The notes below the pieces were generated by a model. That model was not told the origin of the DNA. It saw nothing but the letters and a program-made list of their open reading frames with translations, and ran no database searches. The translations under genes were made by a program, and so were the position numbers. A stretch of 64,000 nt of DNA from contig VJWM01000025.1 in NCBI GenBank assembly GCA_010909165.1, positions 1,860,001 to 1,924,000 on the forward strand, read 5' to 3'. Positions 12,801 to 24,400 of the stretch are shown piece by piece. Position 1 is the first letter of the stretch. Each line of letters begins with the position of its first letter. The stretch comes from Anthoceros angustus. Taxonomy: Eukaryota > Streptophyta > Anthocerotopsida > Anthocerotales > Anthocerotaceae.

Positions 12801-13104
12801 GTAAAGCGACCCCTCGTGCGGTTGTTCCTAAAATGTTGCCACGGGACAACGCGGATGTTAGCTTCGGCAGCATCAAGGACTCGACCCTCCCTCCCCAGCA
12901 CACCAACAAAGCGGCGGAGACCTCCATCCGGGAACTGGCCGGATCATCCGGTAGCCGCTCCGTCATCGCACCATCACCGATTATACGGTGGTGGCGCGAC
13001 GACGAGCTTGCATCACGGGAAGCGGCGGCACGGTGTCATGATTTCCTCGACTCCGGCTTACCCTTGATGGTCGGGAGGACGAGACCATGCCTAGTGGGGG
13101 AGAA

Positions 13105-13470
13105 TGTCACAGCAGCTCACTCATCAGATAGGGTACCCACACAAACTTCGTCTCGCTATGGCGCAGGTGCTAGCAACCTAACGGGACGGAAATAGTAGCA
13201 CGCCACGGACCGTATAATGGCAGACTTACTAACAGGTAGAAACGGTAAAACCCAGACTAACCCCGGTAGTAATTAGGAAATATTCGATTAATATGGGTAA
13301 ATGCCCGTAAATTAGAATCGTAGGTAGAGCGGTGAAGCGGTAACTTGATCGGTTACCTCCAAGAGTTCTTGGCATGAGCAGGCCGGGACCTATATGTACG
13401 AGAAACAAGAATGAAAGCGGCCATTCCAGACTCATAACTCCTCGGACCGAGGCTTGAGGGATTGTTGCGA
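13105..13470 (+). repeat. 3' LTR of gypsy element with upstream purine tract
   Basis: Starts tgtcacagcagctcactc after the purine tract at 13092-13103 and ends near gattgttgcga. It matches the 5' LTR at 5393-5737 but is slightly longer because of short extra C/G-rich bits. Confidence 0.85.
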
Positions 13471-15121
13471 TTCGAGGAGGAGCGGCCTGCAAGGGAGGGA
13501 GAACCCTCACCGCGTTGCCAAGCGCCCTGGCAGTTGCAACTGGTGTGGCCTCCCTGGCCATTGGGCAAGAGAATGCCGCAAGCGGAGGCGGGTGAGCTAG
13601 CGTCGGCCAAAGGCTCTGACAAGAAGCGTAGCGGTGAGGCGCAATCGAGACTCCAAGGCCCACGTGAAGATACTTGTATGCTGCACTTTCGGAGTGATGA
13701 CAAGCTACTTTGGTACCTTGATTCGGGGGCCACTGCATGCAGGAAAAAGAACTTTCGAACCTTAGACTGACACAAGCGAGGTTTTCTTGGATGAACAAAG
13801 TAAGTCAAGCTTGCCTATTCGAGGTAGAGGCACTGTGTCTTCACACTCCATGATGGCCTGAGTTAATCCTAGAAGATGTCATCTATGTCCCGGGCATGGC
13901 CAAAAATCTTATGTCATGAGTCGGATCATGCGTCAGCGCACGTTCTACATGCATCACGGACTACGAAGCAACTGTTTCTGACAGGTCATCTCCTCACATG
14001 TGCTTTTGAGGTGCACGAAAGTAACTGTCTGAGACTCAACATTATCATGTCAGGGCTGAGTCACATGAGGCTACTCACTCAACCTCATCTTCTACCTAAG
14101 TCAAAACGGGCCTTGCTTTGTACGCCCGTTTGGGCCACATCAACAAGTCTAAGTTAATAGACATATCGGTCTTAGGATGCCATGTGAGCCCCTACCAAAA
14201 TGTTTTAAACAATTACCTGTATGCGAATCCTGCATACTAGCTAAGCAAAAGGAGTCGCCATTCCCTAATTTACCTGCACAGAGAGCCACAAGAGTCCTTG
14301 AGTTAGTCCATGCTGACATTTCAGGCAAAGTCCATGAGCCCTCACTGGAGGTGCTGCTACTTTTCACTATAATGATGACTCTGAGCCGGTATACATGGAC
14401 ATTTCAATGGAACTCAAGAGTGACACTTATGGATTTTTCAAGATTGGCTTACCCTTTGCTCGCGGCAGTCAGGCAGCTCACGAACCTTAGGAGACAATGG
14501 CCTTTGAATTTGTGCTCAACTTTGAAGACTGCTGCGGTCTCATGGGATCTGCACGGACAAATGATGCCCTATCGCTAGCAGGCGGAGTGTCGAGAAAGGA
14601 AAAATCAGACTTTCTTGTCCATGACAAGAAGCATGTTGTTATGGGCAGGCTTACCTCAGGGTTATTGGGCGGAGGCTATAGTGACAGCGACATACATTCT
14701 CAACCGTGTCCTCACCAGCACTGTCCCAAACAAAACCCCATTTGAGGTATTTTGGAACAAGAAGCCCAGCCTCCTCCACCTCCGGGTCTTTGGATCCTGT
14801 GCTTATGCCTATATACCTAAGGAGAAAAGGCACAAGTTAGACAGCCGCGCTGAGGCTCTTATCCTGGTTGGCTACAGTGAACACTCAAAAGCCTACAAGC
14901 TGTATAACCCAGACACTGATACTATTGTTCTTGCTAGGAGCGTCACCTTTGTTGAACTCCATAGCCCTGCCTCCGAAGATAGCCCACCAGAGGACCCCAC
15001 AACTTCCTCTCCGGCTGATCAACCTGCTGTTTTCCCCCTTGATGATGATGAGCTGAACGTGGTTCCACCTCACATGCTGGAAAAATCACAATTTAGACCT
15101 TCCCACAACATTGAGGTCTGA
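13471..15121 (+). pseudogene. Copia zinc knuckle, protease and integrase (outer element resumes)
   Basis: Directly after the gypsy 3' LTR a CX2CX4HX4C knuckle (CNWCGLPGHWARECRKR) completes the interrupted gag. Then follow the copia protease motif LLWYLDSGAT near 13705-13735, a cleavage-site region with IYVPGMAK near 13885, the integrase zinc-binding remnant with CESCILAKQKESPFPN near 14225-14270, and broken core pieces to 14600. An open stretch of 168 codons (14615-15121) holds the integrase C-terminal part with GYWAEAIVTATYILNR, LRVFGSCAYAYIP and LVGYSEHSKAYKLYNP, all typical of Ty1/copia. Confidence 0.75.
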
Positions 15122-18100
15122 TCTGAGATGTTGAAGGAGAAACTATAGATGCAAACACTAGGGATACAATCCCTGCTCAACCTGTGTTGGATGCAGAGGG
15201 GGACGTAGGGCTAGCTGATGAGACACCTACCTTGGCTAACCTGCACAGCCTCCACCTCAGGTTGACCCAGTTGTCAATCTTCCCCGTCGCTCCACACGCC
15301 ACAGACCTCCACCATCTGAATGGAAGGAACCTCCCTATGTCTCCGATTTCGAGCATGCGCCGTTCCCTCCCTTGGACCAGCCTTACCCCTACGAAGAACC
15401 CACTCGTTAACTCGGGCACTCAATGGTCCCGAATGTGACAAATGGAAGCAGGCGGTTGAGGAAGAATACCAATCCTTGGTGAAGAACAACACGGACTCTT
15501 GATCTCCCTCCGAGGCGGAAAGCCATATCCAATGGACCTTCAAATTAAAGCTAAGCTAAAGGCGAAGTGGCGGGTTCAAAGCCCGACTTGTGGCGCGAGG
15601 TTCACTCAAGTGGAAGGGCTGGACTACCGAGGAAACATTCTCACTGTAGTTCGCAGCCAATCCATTCGCCTTATTCTTGCCTATGCCACGAGTTTGACCT
15701 TGACCTTGAGCAAATGGACGTATACCTTTGCCTTTTTGTATGGGGTCCTTGAAGAGAGTTGTACATGTTTGACCGAAGGCTATGAAGACCACACACACCA
15801 AGTGCTCGAGTTATTGAAATGTATCTGGTTGAAGCAAAGCGGCGGTATGGTACCTTACAATGCATGTTTATCGATCTGACTTGACTTCGTCCGAATCTGA
15901 CACAAATGTATACATGCTCATGAGAGGAACCTCCATTGTGCTACTTGCCCTCTACGTCGGCGACTTGATCCTTGCCACAAATGACCATACCTTTGCCTTT
16001 TTGTATGGGGTCCTTGAAGAGGAGTTGTACATGTTCAGCGAAGGCTATGAAGACCACACACCCGCACCAAGTGCTCGAGTTATTGAAATGTATCTACTGG
16101 ATTGAAGCAAAGCGGCGGTATGGTACCTTACAATGCATGTTTATCGATCGATTGACTTCCGAAATCTGCCGACACAAATGTATACATGCTCATGAGAGGA
16201 ACCTCCATTGTGCTACTTGCCCTCTCGTGACTTGATCCTTGCCACAAATGACCATGCCTTTGTTAGCGACGTAAAAGCGACTACACGGAGGTTTGACATG
16301 AAAGACATTGGAGAGTTGAGTGCGCCTAGGAATTCAACTTACGTGTATGCATTGATCTTTGGGATAATGTATATACACCAGAGAAAATATATTACTGAAA
16401 TCCTACGCAAGTTTCATCTAGACCAAGCAAGACACCTTTACGACTCCATGTCACGATGGGTACTAAACTAACCCGTCGGTACACTTACGGACTCGGATGA
16501 ACTTAAAGACATGGAAGGTGTACCTTATAGAAGCCTTGTTGGGCTTGTTAAATCGCCAAGCCCAGACCTGGATATCTGATACTCGTCGACCTTTGTATCA
16601 CAATTCCTTGAGTGCCACAGGAGAGTTCAGCGGGCGGCGGTGAAGCGAATATTCGTTATCTCCGGGGCACATTAAACTATGGCCTCATGTACAAAGAAGT
16701 GGGGACCAACGACTTACCTTATCCCCAGTTACTCGAAGGCAGCTTGGATTCGGTATGACATCTCATCTTATTGTTTCCTTCTTGCTTGATCACTGGGCGG
16801 CAAGAAACAATCCACCATTGCCCTCAGCTCCACTGAAGCTGAATATAAGTATTGGCCCAGCGGCCAAAAGCGAGTGGGAAAGAAGTTTTCTTACGGTCTT
16901 GCCACCATAATCGATCCTACCGCTATCTTATGCGACAACACTTGACCACGGAGCTTGTATCCAAGCCAACCTTCCACGCCGAGCGAAGCACGAAGTGCAC
17001 CATCATTATATTCGAGATCCGGTATCCAGGCATCATCAAGGTTAGTCATATAATCTGAGACTCAAACCACGGATATATTTACAAAGTGCACTAAGCTCCC
17101 CACTATCTACATGTCACGGGGCTTGGCCTCGATGACTAATGCGCCTACATTGACACATGAAAGGGCTGTGTGAATGAGAGGAAACCGACAAGCTACACAG
17201 ACGGTGGCCAGATGCGCATATTCCCCTGCAGTCCCTCATGACTTCCACCTCACATGCTGGAAAATCACAATTTAGACCTTCCCACAACATTGAGGCGGTC
17301 TGATCTGGATGTTGAAGGAGAAACTATAGATGCAAACACTAGGATCTGATCACACTCAACTGTGTTGGATGCGAGGGGACGTGGGGCTGGTGATGAGACA
17401 CCTACCTTGGCTAACACACTGACCTCCACCTCGGAGTTGACCGTTGTCAATCTTCCCGTCGCTCCACGCCCACGGACCTCCACCATCTGAATGGAAGGAA
17501 CCTCCCTATGTCTCCAGATTTCCGAGCTTGGTTCCCTCCCTTGGACCAGCCTTACCCCTACAAGAACCCCTCGTTGCTCGGGCACTCAATGGTCCCGAAT
17601 GTGACAAATGGAAGCAGGCGGAAGAATACCAATCCTTGGTGAAGAACAACACACGGACTCTGCATCTCCCTCCAGGAGGAAAGCCATATCCAAATGGACC
17701 TTCAAATTAAAGCTAAGCTAAAGTAGTGGCGGGTTCAAAGCCCGACTTGTGGCGAGGTTCACTCAAGTGGAAGGGCTGGACTACCCGAAACATTCTCACT
17801 GTAGTTCGCAGCCAATCCATTCGCCTTATTCTTGCCTATGCCACGAGTTTGACCTTGACCTTGAGCAAATGGACGTATACCTTTGCCTTTTTGTATGGGG
17901 TCCTTGAAGAGTTGTACATGTTTGACCGAAGGCTATGAAGACCACACCCGCACCAAGTGCTCGAGTTATTGAAATGTATCTACGGATTGAAGCAAAGCGG
18001 CAGGGTATGGTACCTTACAATGCATGTTTATCGATCGGTGACTTCGTCAGTCACGCCGACACAAATGTATACATGCTCATGAGAGGAACCTCCATTGTGC

Positions 18101-19115
18101 TGCTTGCCCTCTACGTCGACGACTTGATCCTTGCCACAAATGACCATGCACTGTTAGCAGACGTAAAAGCAGCTACACGGAGGTTTGACATGAAAGACAT
18201 TGGAGAGTTGAGGTGCGCCTAGGAATTCAACTTCATTATGCGTGATCTTTGGGATAATGTATATACACCGGAGAAAATATATTCACGAAATCCTCATAAG
18301 TTTCATCTAGACCAAGCAAGACACCTTTACGACTCCATGTCACATGGGTACTAAACTAACCCACGACTGAACAGACTCGGATGAACTTAAAGACATGGAA
18401 GGTGTACCTTAGAGCGCAGCCAGGCCTGTTATTGTCGCCAATGGACACGGCCCGATACTCTGATACTCGTCGACCTTTGTATCACAATTCCTTGAGTGCC
18501 CCGGGAGAGTTCACTGGACAGCAGTGAAACGAATATTTCGTTATCTCCAGGGCACATTAAACTATGGCCTCATGTACAAAAGAAGTGGGGACCAACAGCT
18601 TACCTTATCCAGTTACTCGAGGGCCCTTGTTGGGCTTGATTCGGTATGACATCTCATCTTATTGTTTCCTTCTTGCTTGATCACTGGAGCGGCAAGAAAC
18701 AATCCACCATTGCCCTCAGCTCCACTGAAGCTGAATATAAGTATTGGCCCAGCGGCCAAAAGCGAGTGGGAAAGAAGTTTTCTTACAGTCTTGTACATAA
18801 TCGATCCTACCGCTATCTTATGCGACAACACTTGACACCGGAGCTTGTATCCAAGCCAACCTTCCACTTTCGAGCGAAGCACATGAAGTGCACCATCATT
18901 ATATTCGAGATCCGGTATCCAGGGCATCATCAAGGTTAGTCATGTAAGGACTCAAACCACGGATATATTTACAAAGTGCACTAAGCTCCCCACTATCTAC
19001 ATGTCACGGGGCTTGGCCTCGATGACTAATGCGCCTACATTGACACATGAAAGGGCTGTGAATGAGAGGAAACCGACAAGCTACTGGACGGTGGCCAGAT
19101 GATGCATATTCCCCA
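15062..19115 (+). repeat. Tandem duplication of about 2.1 kb in copia pol
   Basis: The segment 15062-17239 (starting ccacctcacatgctgg) recurs at 17240-19115 and contains the whole reverse transcriptase and RNase H region twice. The junction shows only a short shared motif (cttcc). The first unit has in addition a smaller tandem repeat of about 260 bp: 15726-15987 is repeated at 15988-16250. The second unit has this stretch once, near 17880-18150. Confidence 0.88.
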
Positions 19116-19120
19116 GTCCC
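15122..19120 (+). pseudogene. Copia reverse transcriptase and RNase H, duplicated and broken
   Basis: In both tandem units the order is an N-terminal RVT_2 piece (CDKWKQAVEEEYQSLVKNNT in the first unit), KARLVARG-like sequence, DTNVYMLMRGTSIVLLALYV followed by the catalytic YVDD (degraded to YVGD near 15960, intact as YVDD near 18120), MKDIGELR, and the RNase H motif TIALSSTEAEY near 16830 and 18720. No unit has a continuous frame. The second unit keeps the catalytic aspartates better. Confidence 0.7.
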
Positions 19121-19810
19121 TGACCCGGCTTCCCCTCTGTCACAGGCGCCGCACTATGCCGATCAGCCAAACCTAATCAACAAGATACAAGCGAGGCATC
19201 ATTTGGTTATCGATGGCCAAACGATGCACTGCAACCAAAAATTGATTTACCAGATGGATGAAGCTTCAGCGTTAATATAAGCATCTGGTTTTGGTCATGG
19301 GATCATGACATAGCATGGCGCGTGGCTCGCCAACACACGGATCGGGGAGCCAAGGCCGGATCGATCTTTTCACCGCCTTGCACAGCGAGAGAAAAGAAGC
19401 GCATTTTGGGCGAGCGCTGAGTAGGATAGGCTGCGGCTCTCGCGGTATGACGTTCCCAGTAGCCTGCCGAACCAGACCGGAGAATCGGCCTGCCTCGACC
19501 TCTCGCTGCTCTACACAAACGCAAAGGACACAGTTTTCGGCGAGCGTAGCGATGTGGATACCTGCGACTCTCTTGAGATGTCTTCCAACCCGCGATCACA
19601 ACCGACCAATCTCCGTGACACACCCCAATCCTTCAGCGATGCACCCGAGCCTCCGGCTCCACCCGTTCCCAACGACACGCACGGCGGTCTCTTCGGGATA
19701 GCGTCCAAGCATCATCACCCGCTTTTCGCGTGGCCCTCAGTCCCCGATCCGCAGTGTGTGGCGGCGCGTGCCCTATCCCCATTACGTTTCGCATCTGGTT
19801 TAAGAGGGGG
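19121..19810 (+). other. 3' untranslated region of copia element and purine tract
   Basis: GC-rich sequence between RNase H and the 3' LTR. A 129-codon open stretch (19315-19701) has no recognisable domain and I do not call it a gene. The purine tract aagaggggg (19802-19810) abuts the LTR and would prime plus-strand synthesis. Confidence 0.5.
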
Positions 19811-20028
19811 TGTTAAAATATAATCCCGTTAAGGCATATCATATTATATTAATTAAACCACCGAAGCGGTATGTGGCGGAACGGCATGGTTGGTGGAACG
19901 TTGCACATGGGACATAGGCAGTTATTTAGTAAGGGCGGTGGTTGGTATATTGTAATTAATTGTAAGACACTTTGAATGTGATAAAGCCTCTATTTTTTGC
20001 ACGCTACTCCTAGTCTACATCGTTCACA
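19811..20028 (+). repeat. 3' LTR of outer copia element
   Basis: A 218-bp match to 3457-3677 starting tgttaaaatataatcccg and ending gttcaca. It is followed by the target duplication tctag at 20029-20033. Sequence then continues as in the empty site of copy B (agagctttc). Confidence 0.93.
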
Positions 20029-20306
20029 TCTAGAGCTTTCGTCTAAGCTTGCCGTCCATTCAATCCTTCGGAAGACCAAAACATCATCGGTATTAATACA
20101 GCCTGGTGCATTTCCATTTACATTTCTACGATAAAGGTGGACAAAGCTCGGGGTTTGAGGTTCAAGGTGCCCCATCAAACCTTTGTCCACTTGAGAAATA
20201 AAGTGGAGCACATAAAATAAGGGTATTGCTGTGGGTGCGCAATGACAAGGTAGACTTGTTGCATATGTATAAGACAAACTTCTTCCCGTTGCTGGTAGAT
20301 GATTCT
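20029..20306 (+). repeat. Segmental duplication copy A, middle part with RT fragment
   Basis: Matches 31116-31382 of copy B. Its end reads in plus as VRNDKVDLLHM...FFPLLVDDS, the catalytic VDD region of a reverse transcriptase of non-LTR type. It is cut by the second copia element and continues at 27122. No other gene is seen. Confidence 0.8.
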
Positions 20307-20609
20307 TATTAGAATATGCTTAGTTAAATAACGGTTAATGCGGTTATTACCTTAGCGAGGTAGTTTCTCATTTTAGTTAAGCAGTTAAGACGGTTTCATA
20401 ACCGAGTAGTTTCTCATTTTAGTTAAGCGATTAAGACGGTTTCATAGCAAGGTAGTTTGACTATATAACACTTTCTACTTTTCCATAATACATTACATTA
20501 CTGTTGATTCTCCTTGCCCATGTGCGCCTACGTGCTCGCGTCCTGGCTCACCCGTGTTAGATCACCGTCTTAGATCCTGGCTATGGCATACGCGTCATAC
20601 CTCGTTTTA
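20307..20609 (+). repeat. 5' LTR of second copia element
   Basis: Begins TATTAGAATATGC and ends CTCGTTTTA, so the termini are TA...TA instead of TG...CA. It is 46 bp longer than the 3' LTR because the segment ttctcattttagttaagc...gtagt is present twice in tandem. The primer-binding site tggtatcgagc follows immediately. Confidence 0.9.
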
Positions 20610-20688
20610 TGGTATCGAGCGGGATTTAGGCAACGTCGCCAGGTGCGCAAGCACCCAAGTTCCATGATCCAATCTGCTCATCATTAAG

Positions 20689-22560
20689 ATGCCGCGACGT
20701 AGATCTCTTTCCACTCCACAGAGATCCACTCGCAGGTTTGCTCATCCCTCTGCAGTGCGTTGGGAACTCTGCGACGACTGCAGGGAGGAGAAGAGATTGC
20801 AGGCCTCAACATCGCTGAGAAACCGTCATCAATCCGGTCCTCATCAGCGACTCATCGGAGCACCGCGGCGCCCAACAACGGATCAGGAACCCGCATCGAG
20901 GAGGACCGACAACGCACTCAAACAGATTGCCGATTTGCAATCTCGCGCGAGACGACACGACATCCTCGTGGAGCGCCTCGTCCTCGACATGGCCGAACCG
21001 TCATCAATCCGGTCCTCATCAGCGACTCATCGGAGCAACGCGGCGCCCAACAACGGATCAGGAACCCGCATCGAGGAGGACCAACAACGCACTCAAACAG
21101 ATTGCCGATTTGCAATCTCGCGCGAGACGACACGACATCCTCGTGGAGCGCCTCATTGACGGCATCAAGGAACTCCTCATGGTTTGCGAGAGAGTCAATG
21201 GCTGTCAGCCTCCGGTGCACCACACCCTACTGTAACCTTTTCTCTTGTTTATGTCGCATAGTTCAGAACCTGAAGACGATCCCGATTATGACATTTCCTT
21301 TCTGTTCTATGATGCGACCTCTCATCCTCCTTGGGATTTCTCACCAAGTAATCTCTTAGAGCTTGAGAGACAGAGACAATTACAGGCAGTCCTAGCTAGC
21401 ATCTTAGCACCCATGGCTGCACCAGGAGCAGCTGCACCAGCTGTCCCTGCACCACTGAAGATAGAGTTCAGAGACAAGGATAGGTTTAATGGTACAGACT
21501 TCAACATTTGGGTCATGCGATTAACCCAAATATTCGAGGAGCATGAGCTGTTTTCCATTGTGAATGGAACAGATCCAAAGGTCACTAACCACGTGAGATC
21601 AGACGCGATATCCTAGCTTGGGAGGCGGAAGGATAGGCGTGCTCGATCCATACTCCTTGGGATTTCTCACCAAGTAATCTCTTAGAGCTTGAGAGACAAT
21701 TAGATCCTAGCTAGCATCTTAGCACCCATTTGCACTGAGGCGGTACACAGTGTCCACCACACCCGAAGATAGAGTTCAGAGACAAGGATAGTTTAATGGT
21801 ACAGACTTCAACATTTGGGTCATGCGATTAACCCAAATATTCGAGGAGCATGAGCTGTTTTCCATTGTGAATGGAACAGATCCAAAGGTCACTAACCCTG
21901 TGAGATCAGCAGACGATATCCTAGCTTGGGAGCGGAAGGATAGGCGTGCTCGATCCATACTCATTGCTGCCTTGGACAGAAACATGATGCCGCATACCAT
22001 AGGAGCAGTTACGTCACACGACGTTTGGAAGGTTTTCCAGTCCATTTACCAGGACACAAGCTCGGCTTCTTTGGTGCATTCGCACAGAGACTTCTACAAC
22101 CTCCGGATGAAGGAGAATGAGCCTGTTGAGGCCTACATCAACAAGTTTCGAACACTGCGAGCTAACCTTTCTTTCTGTGGCACCTTGTTGACAGAGGTTC
22201 AAGCCGCAACTTGCCTTTTGGCATCACTCCCTGAGAGTTACCAACACTTTGTAGGCAGCCAGAATGCCACCATGCATGCTGCAATACAAGCAACTGTTGC
22301 TGGACAAACTCCCAAGATCACTCTCGAGGAAGTGATGGGTGCCCTGATTTCAAAGGAGAGTTCAAGGAGCCTTCACAAGACGAAGGGCTCCACTCCTTTA
22401 AACACACGAGTGTTATTCATGTATGAGGCGAGGAGGTTTCCGGCGGGCGGAGGACGAGGCTCTACCAACAACCACAAAGAGATGGTCTCATCGAAGACAT
22501 TCATCACCCAGTAAGATACCCGGCCACTATGAGCGTGATTGCCGGAAGAAGAAAAATGGA
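20689..22560 (+). pseudogene. Copia gag of second element, with two small tandem duplications
   Basis: A leader region with two tandem copies of about 175 bp (20824-20998 and 20999-21173) precedes gag. The UBN2-type gag core is duplicated over about 320 bp (21328-21652 and 21653-21963); both copies contain FNIWVMRLTQIFEEHELFSI. A long open stretch (21822-22514) holds the rest with ILAWERKDRRARSILIAAL and FYNLRMKENEPVEAYINKF. The zinc knuckle is degraded; only PGHYERDCRKKK near 22515-22555 is left. Confidence 0.75.
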
Positions 22561-24400
22561 GAGCCAAAGCGTGACCAACCTCCAGAAACCAATGTCACCA
22601 TCAGCAAGGCTAAGCAGCCCTCTATCCTAGCAGTCTGCCTTTCATCTTCCCAAGTTCAATCTGACACATGGTTCTTAGATTCTGGAGCCACCAGCCATAT
22701 CTGTTTTCATAGAAGCTCCTTTTCTACTTTCATTTCTGCAAATGATTCTAAACAGTTTGTGCTCTTGGGTGATGATGATGGACTTTCAATTAAGGGAACG
22801 GCTCGTCATCATAGCTTTTGCCGGACACCTCACACCTCGTAGCTAGACGTTACGTATGTTCCTTCCATGACAAAAACCTCATGTCCGTCCCAAGTTGACG
22901 CAGAACACAAATGCCGAGTGAGTTTTGATCGACAAGGTTGTCATGCCACCACACTTAGATCTTCTCGGACTACATTTTACGGTACTCCTCATCATGATTT
23001 ATACCTGCTGAATGTTCGCACAGTTTTTTCCTTTCCACAGACCGCCCATGCCACCGTAACTTCTTCCACTCAACTCTGGCATTGTCGTCTTGGTCACATC
23101 AACTTTCAGCGTTTAGGTTCCCTCTTTCAAGGCGATTCCTATAGAGAACCCCTTTCCCTCACTCTTGATAAGGATGCCTTTTGCGAAGCATGTCAGCTTA
23201 GCAAGGCACATTCCCTTCCTTTCAAGGATAAGGCCCTTAGCCGTGCTGATGGTTTGTTGCATACTGTGCATAGTGATGTTTGTGGCCCGATGTCCACCTC
23301 TTCCTTTGGTGGGGCTAGCTACTTCCTCACTTTTATTGATGAGTGGAGTCGTTATTGTGTGGTGTATCCACTTCGACAAAAAAGTGAAGTTTTTGGCGGC
23401 TTCAAGACCTTTGTAGCTTTTGCTCAACGGCAGACCTCATGCAAGGTACGAATCTTTAGAAGTGACAATGGTGGTGAATACACTAGCAACGACTTCACTG
23501 CTTTCTGTCAGGAAGAAGGTATCCTTCATCAGTTCACGGTACCTTATACACCATGCGAACTCTTTTCGATTAAGAGACCTTGCAAGAAGCTACTCTGGCT
23601 TCCCTCACTTTTGCTGGACTTACTCGTGGTTATTGGGCCGAGGCTTTAATGGCAGTTAACTATGTCCAGAATCGACTCCCCACCAAGGAGCTCGGTTTGG
23701 TCACACCTTACGAGCGCTGGACAGGCAAGAAGCCCCGCATCATTCATGTACGCATCTTTGGATCACCAGCTTACTCCCTTGTTCCTCCTGCACAACGATC
23801 AAAGCTTGATCCCAAGGCCACCAAGCACATCTTTGTTGGTTATTCAGAAGAGGTGAAGGGGTACAAACTTTTCAATCCAGCTACTCGTCAACTCACTTTA
23901 TCTCGTAGCGTGATTTTCCATGAAGCTTTGTTACACCGCCACTCCACTATTCTATCTTCGGATACTTCTCCTGCTCCCACTGTTATGGGTATTGATGATT
24001 CTGACCCTGTGGATAGCGATGAGATTAGTTATTTCGAAGATGATCCTCCCTCTTCGGATCAAGGGGGGACATCAGTGGCACAACATCAGCCTGTTACTCA
24101 TCACGATGACTCTCAAGCACTCGACAGCCATAATGATGAAGAACAACCCTCGTACTCGATATTGATGAGGTTGTTGCTATTGACAATCTTGAGTCTGATC
24201 CAGAAGATGAAGTCCCCATCCTTCGACGTAGCACCCGCACTCGCAGACCAATGGCCGAGTGGAAAGAGCCTCCTTACACTGCCCAGGTAGTTGCATCACC
24301 AGCCCTAGCACTCAGTGTCTCTGCTTCCCTAGGAGAACCTGCTACCTACAAAGAAGCTTTAGAAGGCCCTGAGGCATCCTTTTGAAAGCGCCATAGATTC
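22561..24400 (+). pseudogene. Copia protease and integrase of second element
   Basis: The protease motif DTWFLDSGATSHIC is readable near 22662-22700. The integrase zinc-binding domain (LWHCRLGHINFQRL ... CEACQLSKAHSLPF) is at 23075-23220. The catalytic core follows to 23560 with HSDVCGPMSTSSFGG, FRSDNGGEYTSNDF and the glutamate region broken near 23550-23590. The C-terminal part is open at 23580-24290 (GYWAEALMAVNYVQNRLPTK, then HVRIFGSPAYSLVP). Single-base breaks separate the pieces. Confidence 0.8.

Larger units (their letters stand above)
5393..13470 (+). mobile_element. Ty3/gypsy LTR retrotransposon nested in copia gag
   Basis: Related LTRs lie at 5393-5737 and 13105-13470. A Met-tRNA primer site follows the first and a purine tract (agtgggggaga) precedes the second. 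Protease precedes reverse transcriptase, RNase H and integrase, the order of Ty3/gypsy. The surrounding copia gag resumes directly after the 3' LTR with its CCHC zinc knuckle, which proves nesting. The target duplication is unclear: ttc is common to both flanks, but small sequence changes blur the ends. Two tandem duplications of about 1.1-1.2 kb inflate the interior. Confidence 0.88.
3457..20028 (+). mobile_element. Ty1/copia LTR retrotransposon carrying a nested gypsy element
   Basis: LTRs of 221 and 218 bp (tgttaaaat...ttcaca) bound the element. The 5-bp duplication tctag flanks it at 3452-3456 and 20029-20033. The uninterrupted site is present in copy B near 31115. A primer-binding site matching initiator Met tRNA follows the 5' LTR and a purine tract precedes the 3' LTR. 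The domain order, gag, protease, integrase, reverse transcriptase, RNase H, is that of Ty1/copia. The 16.6 kb length is explained by an 8.1 kb gypsy insertion in gag and a tandem duplication of about 2.1 kb in pol. All reading frames are broken as given. Confidence 0.93.

Noticed and set aside
20824-21173. Possible CRISPR-like direct repeats
   Set aside because: Only two long copies without spacers, in a eukaryotic retrotransposon; no array structure anywhere in the window.
20689-21359. Repetitive arginine-rich reading frames resembling a tandem-repeat protein
   Set aside because: They result from a 175-bp tandem duplication in the gag leader of the second copia element, read in several frames.
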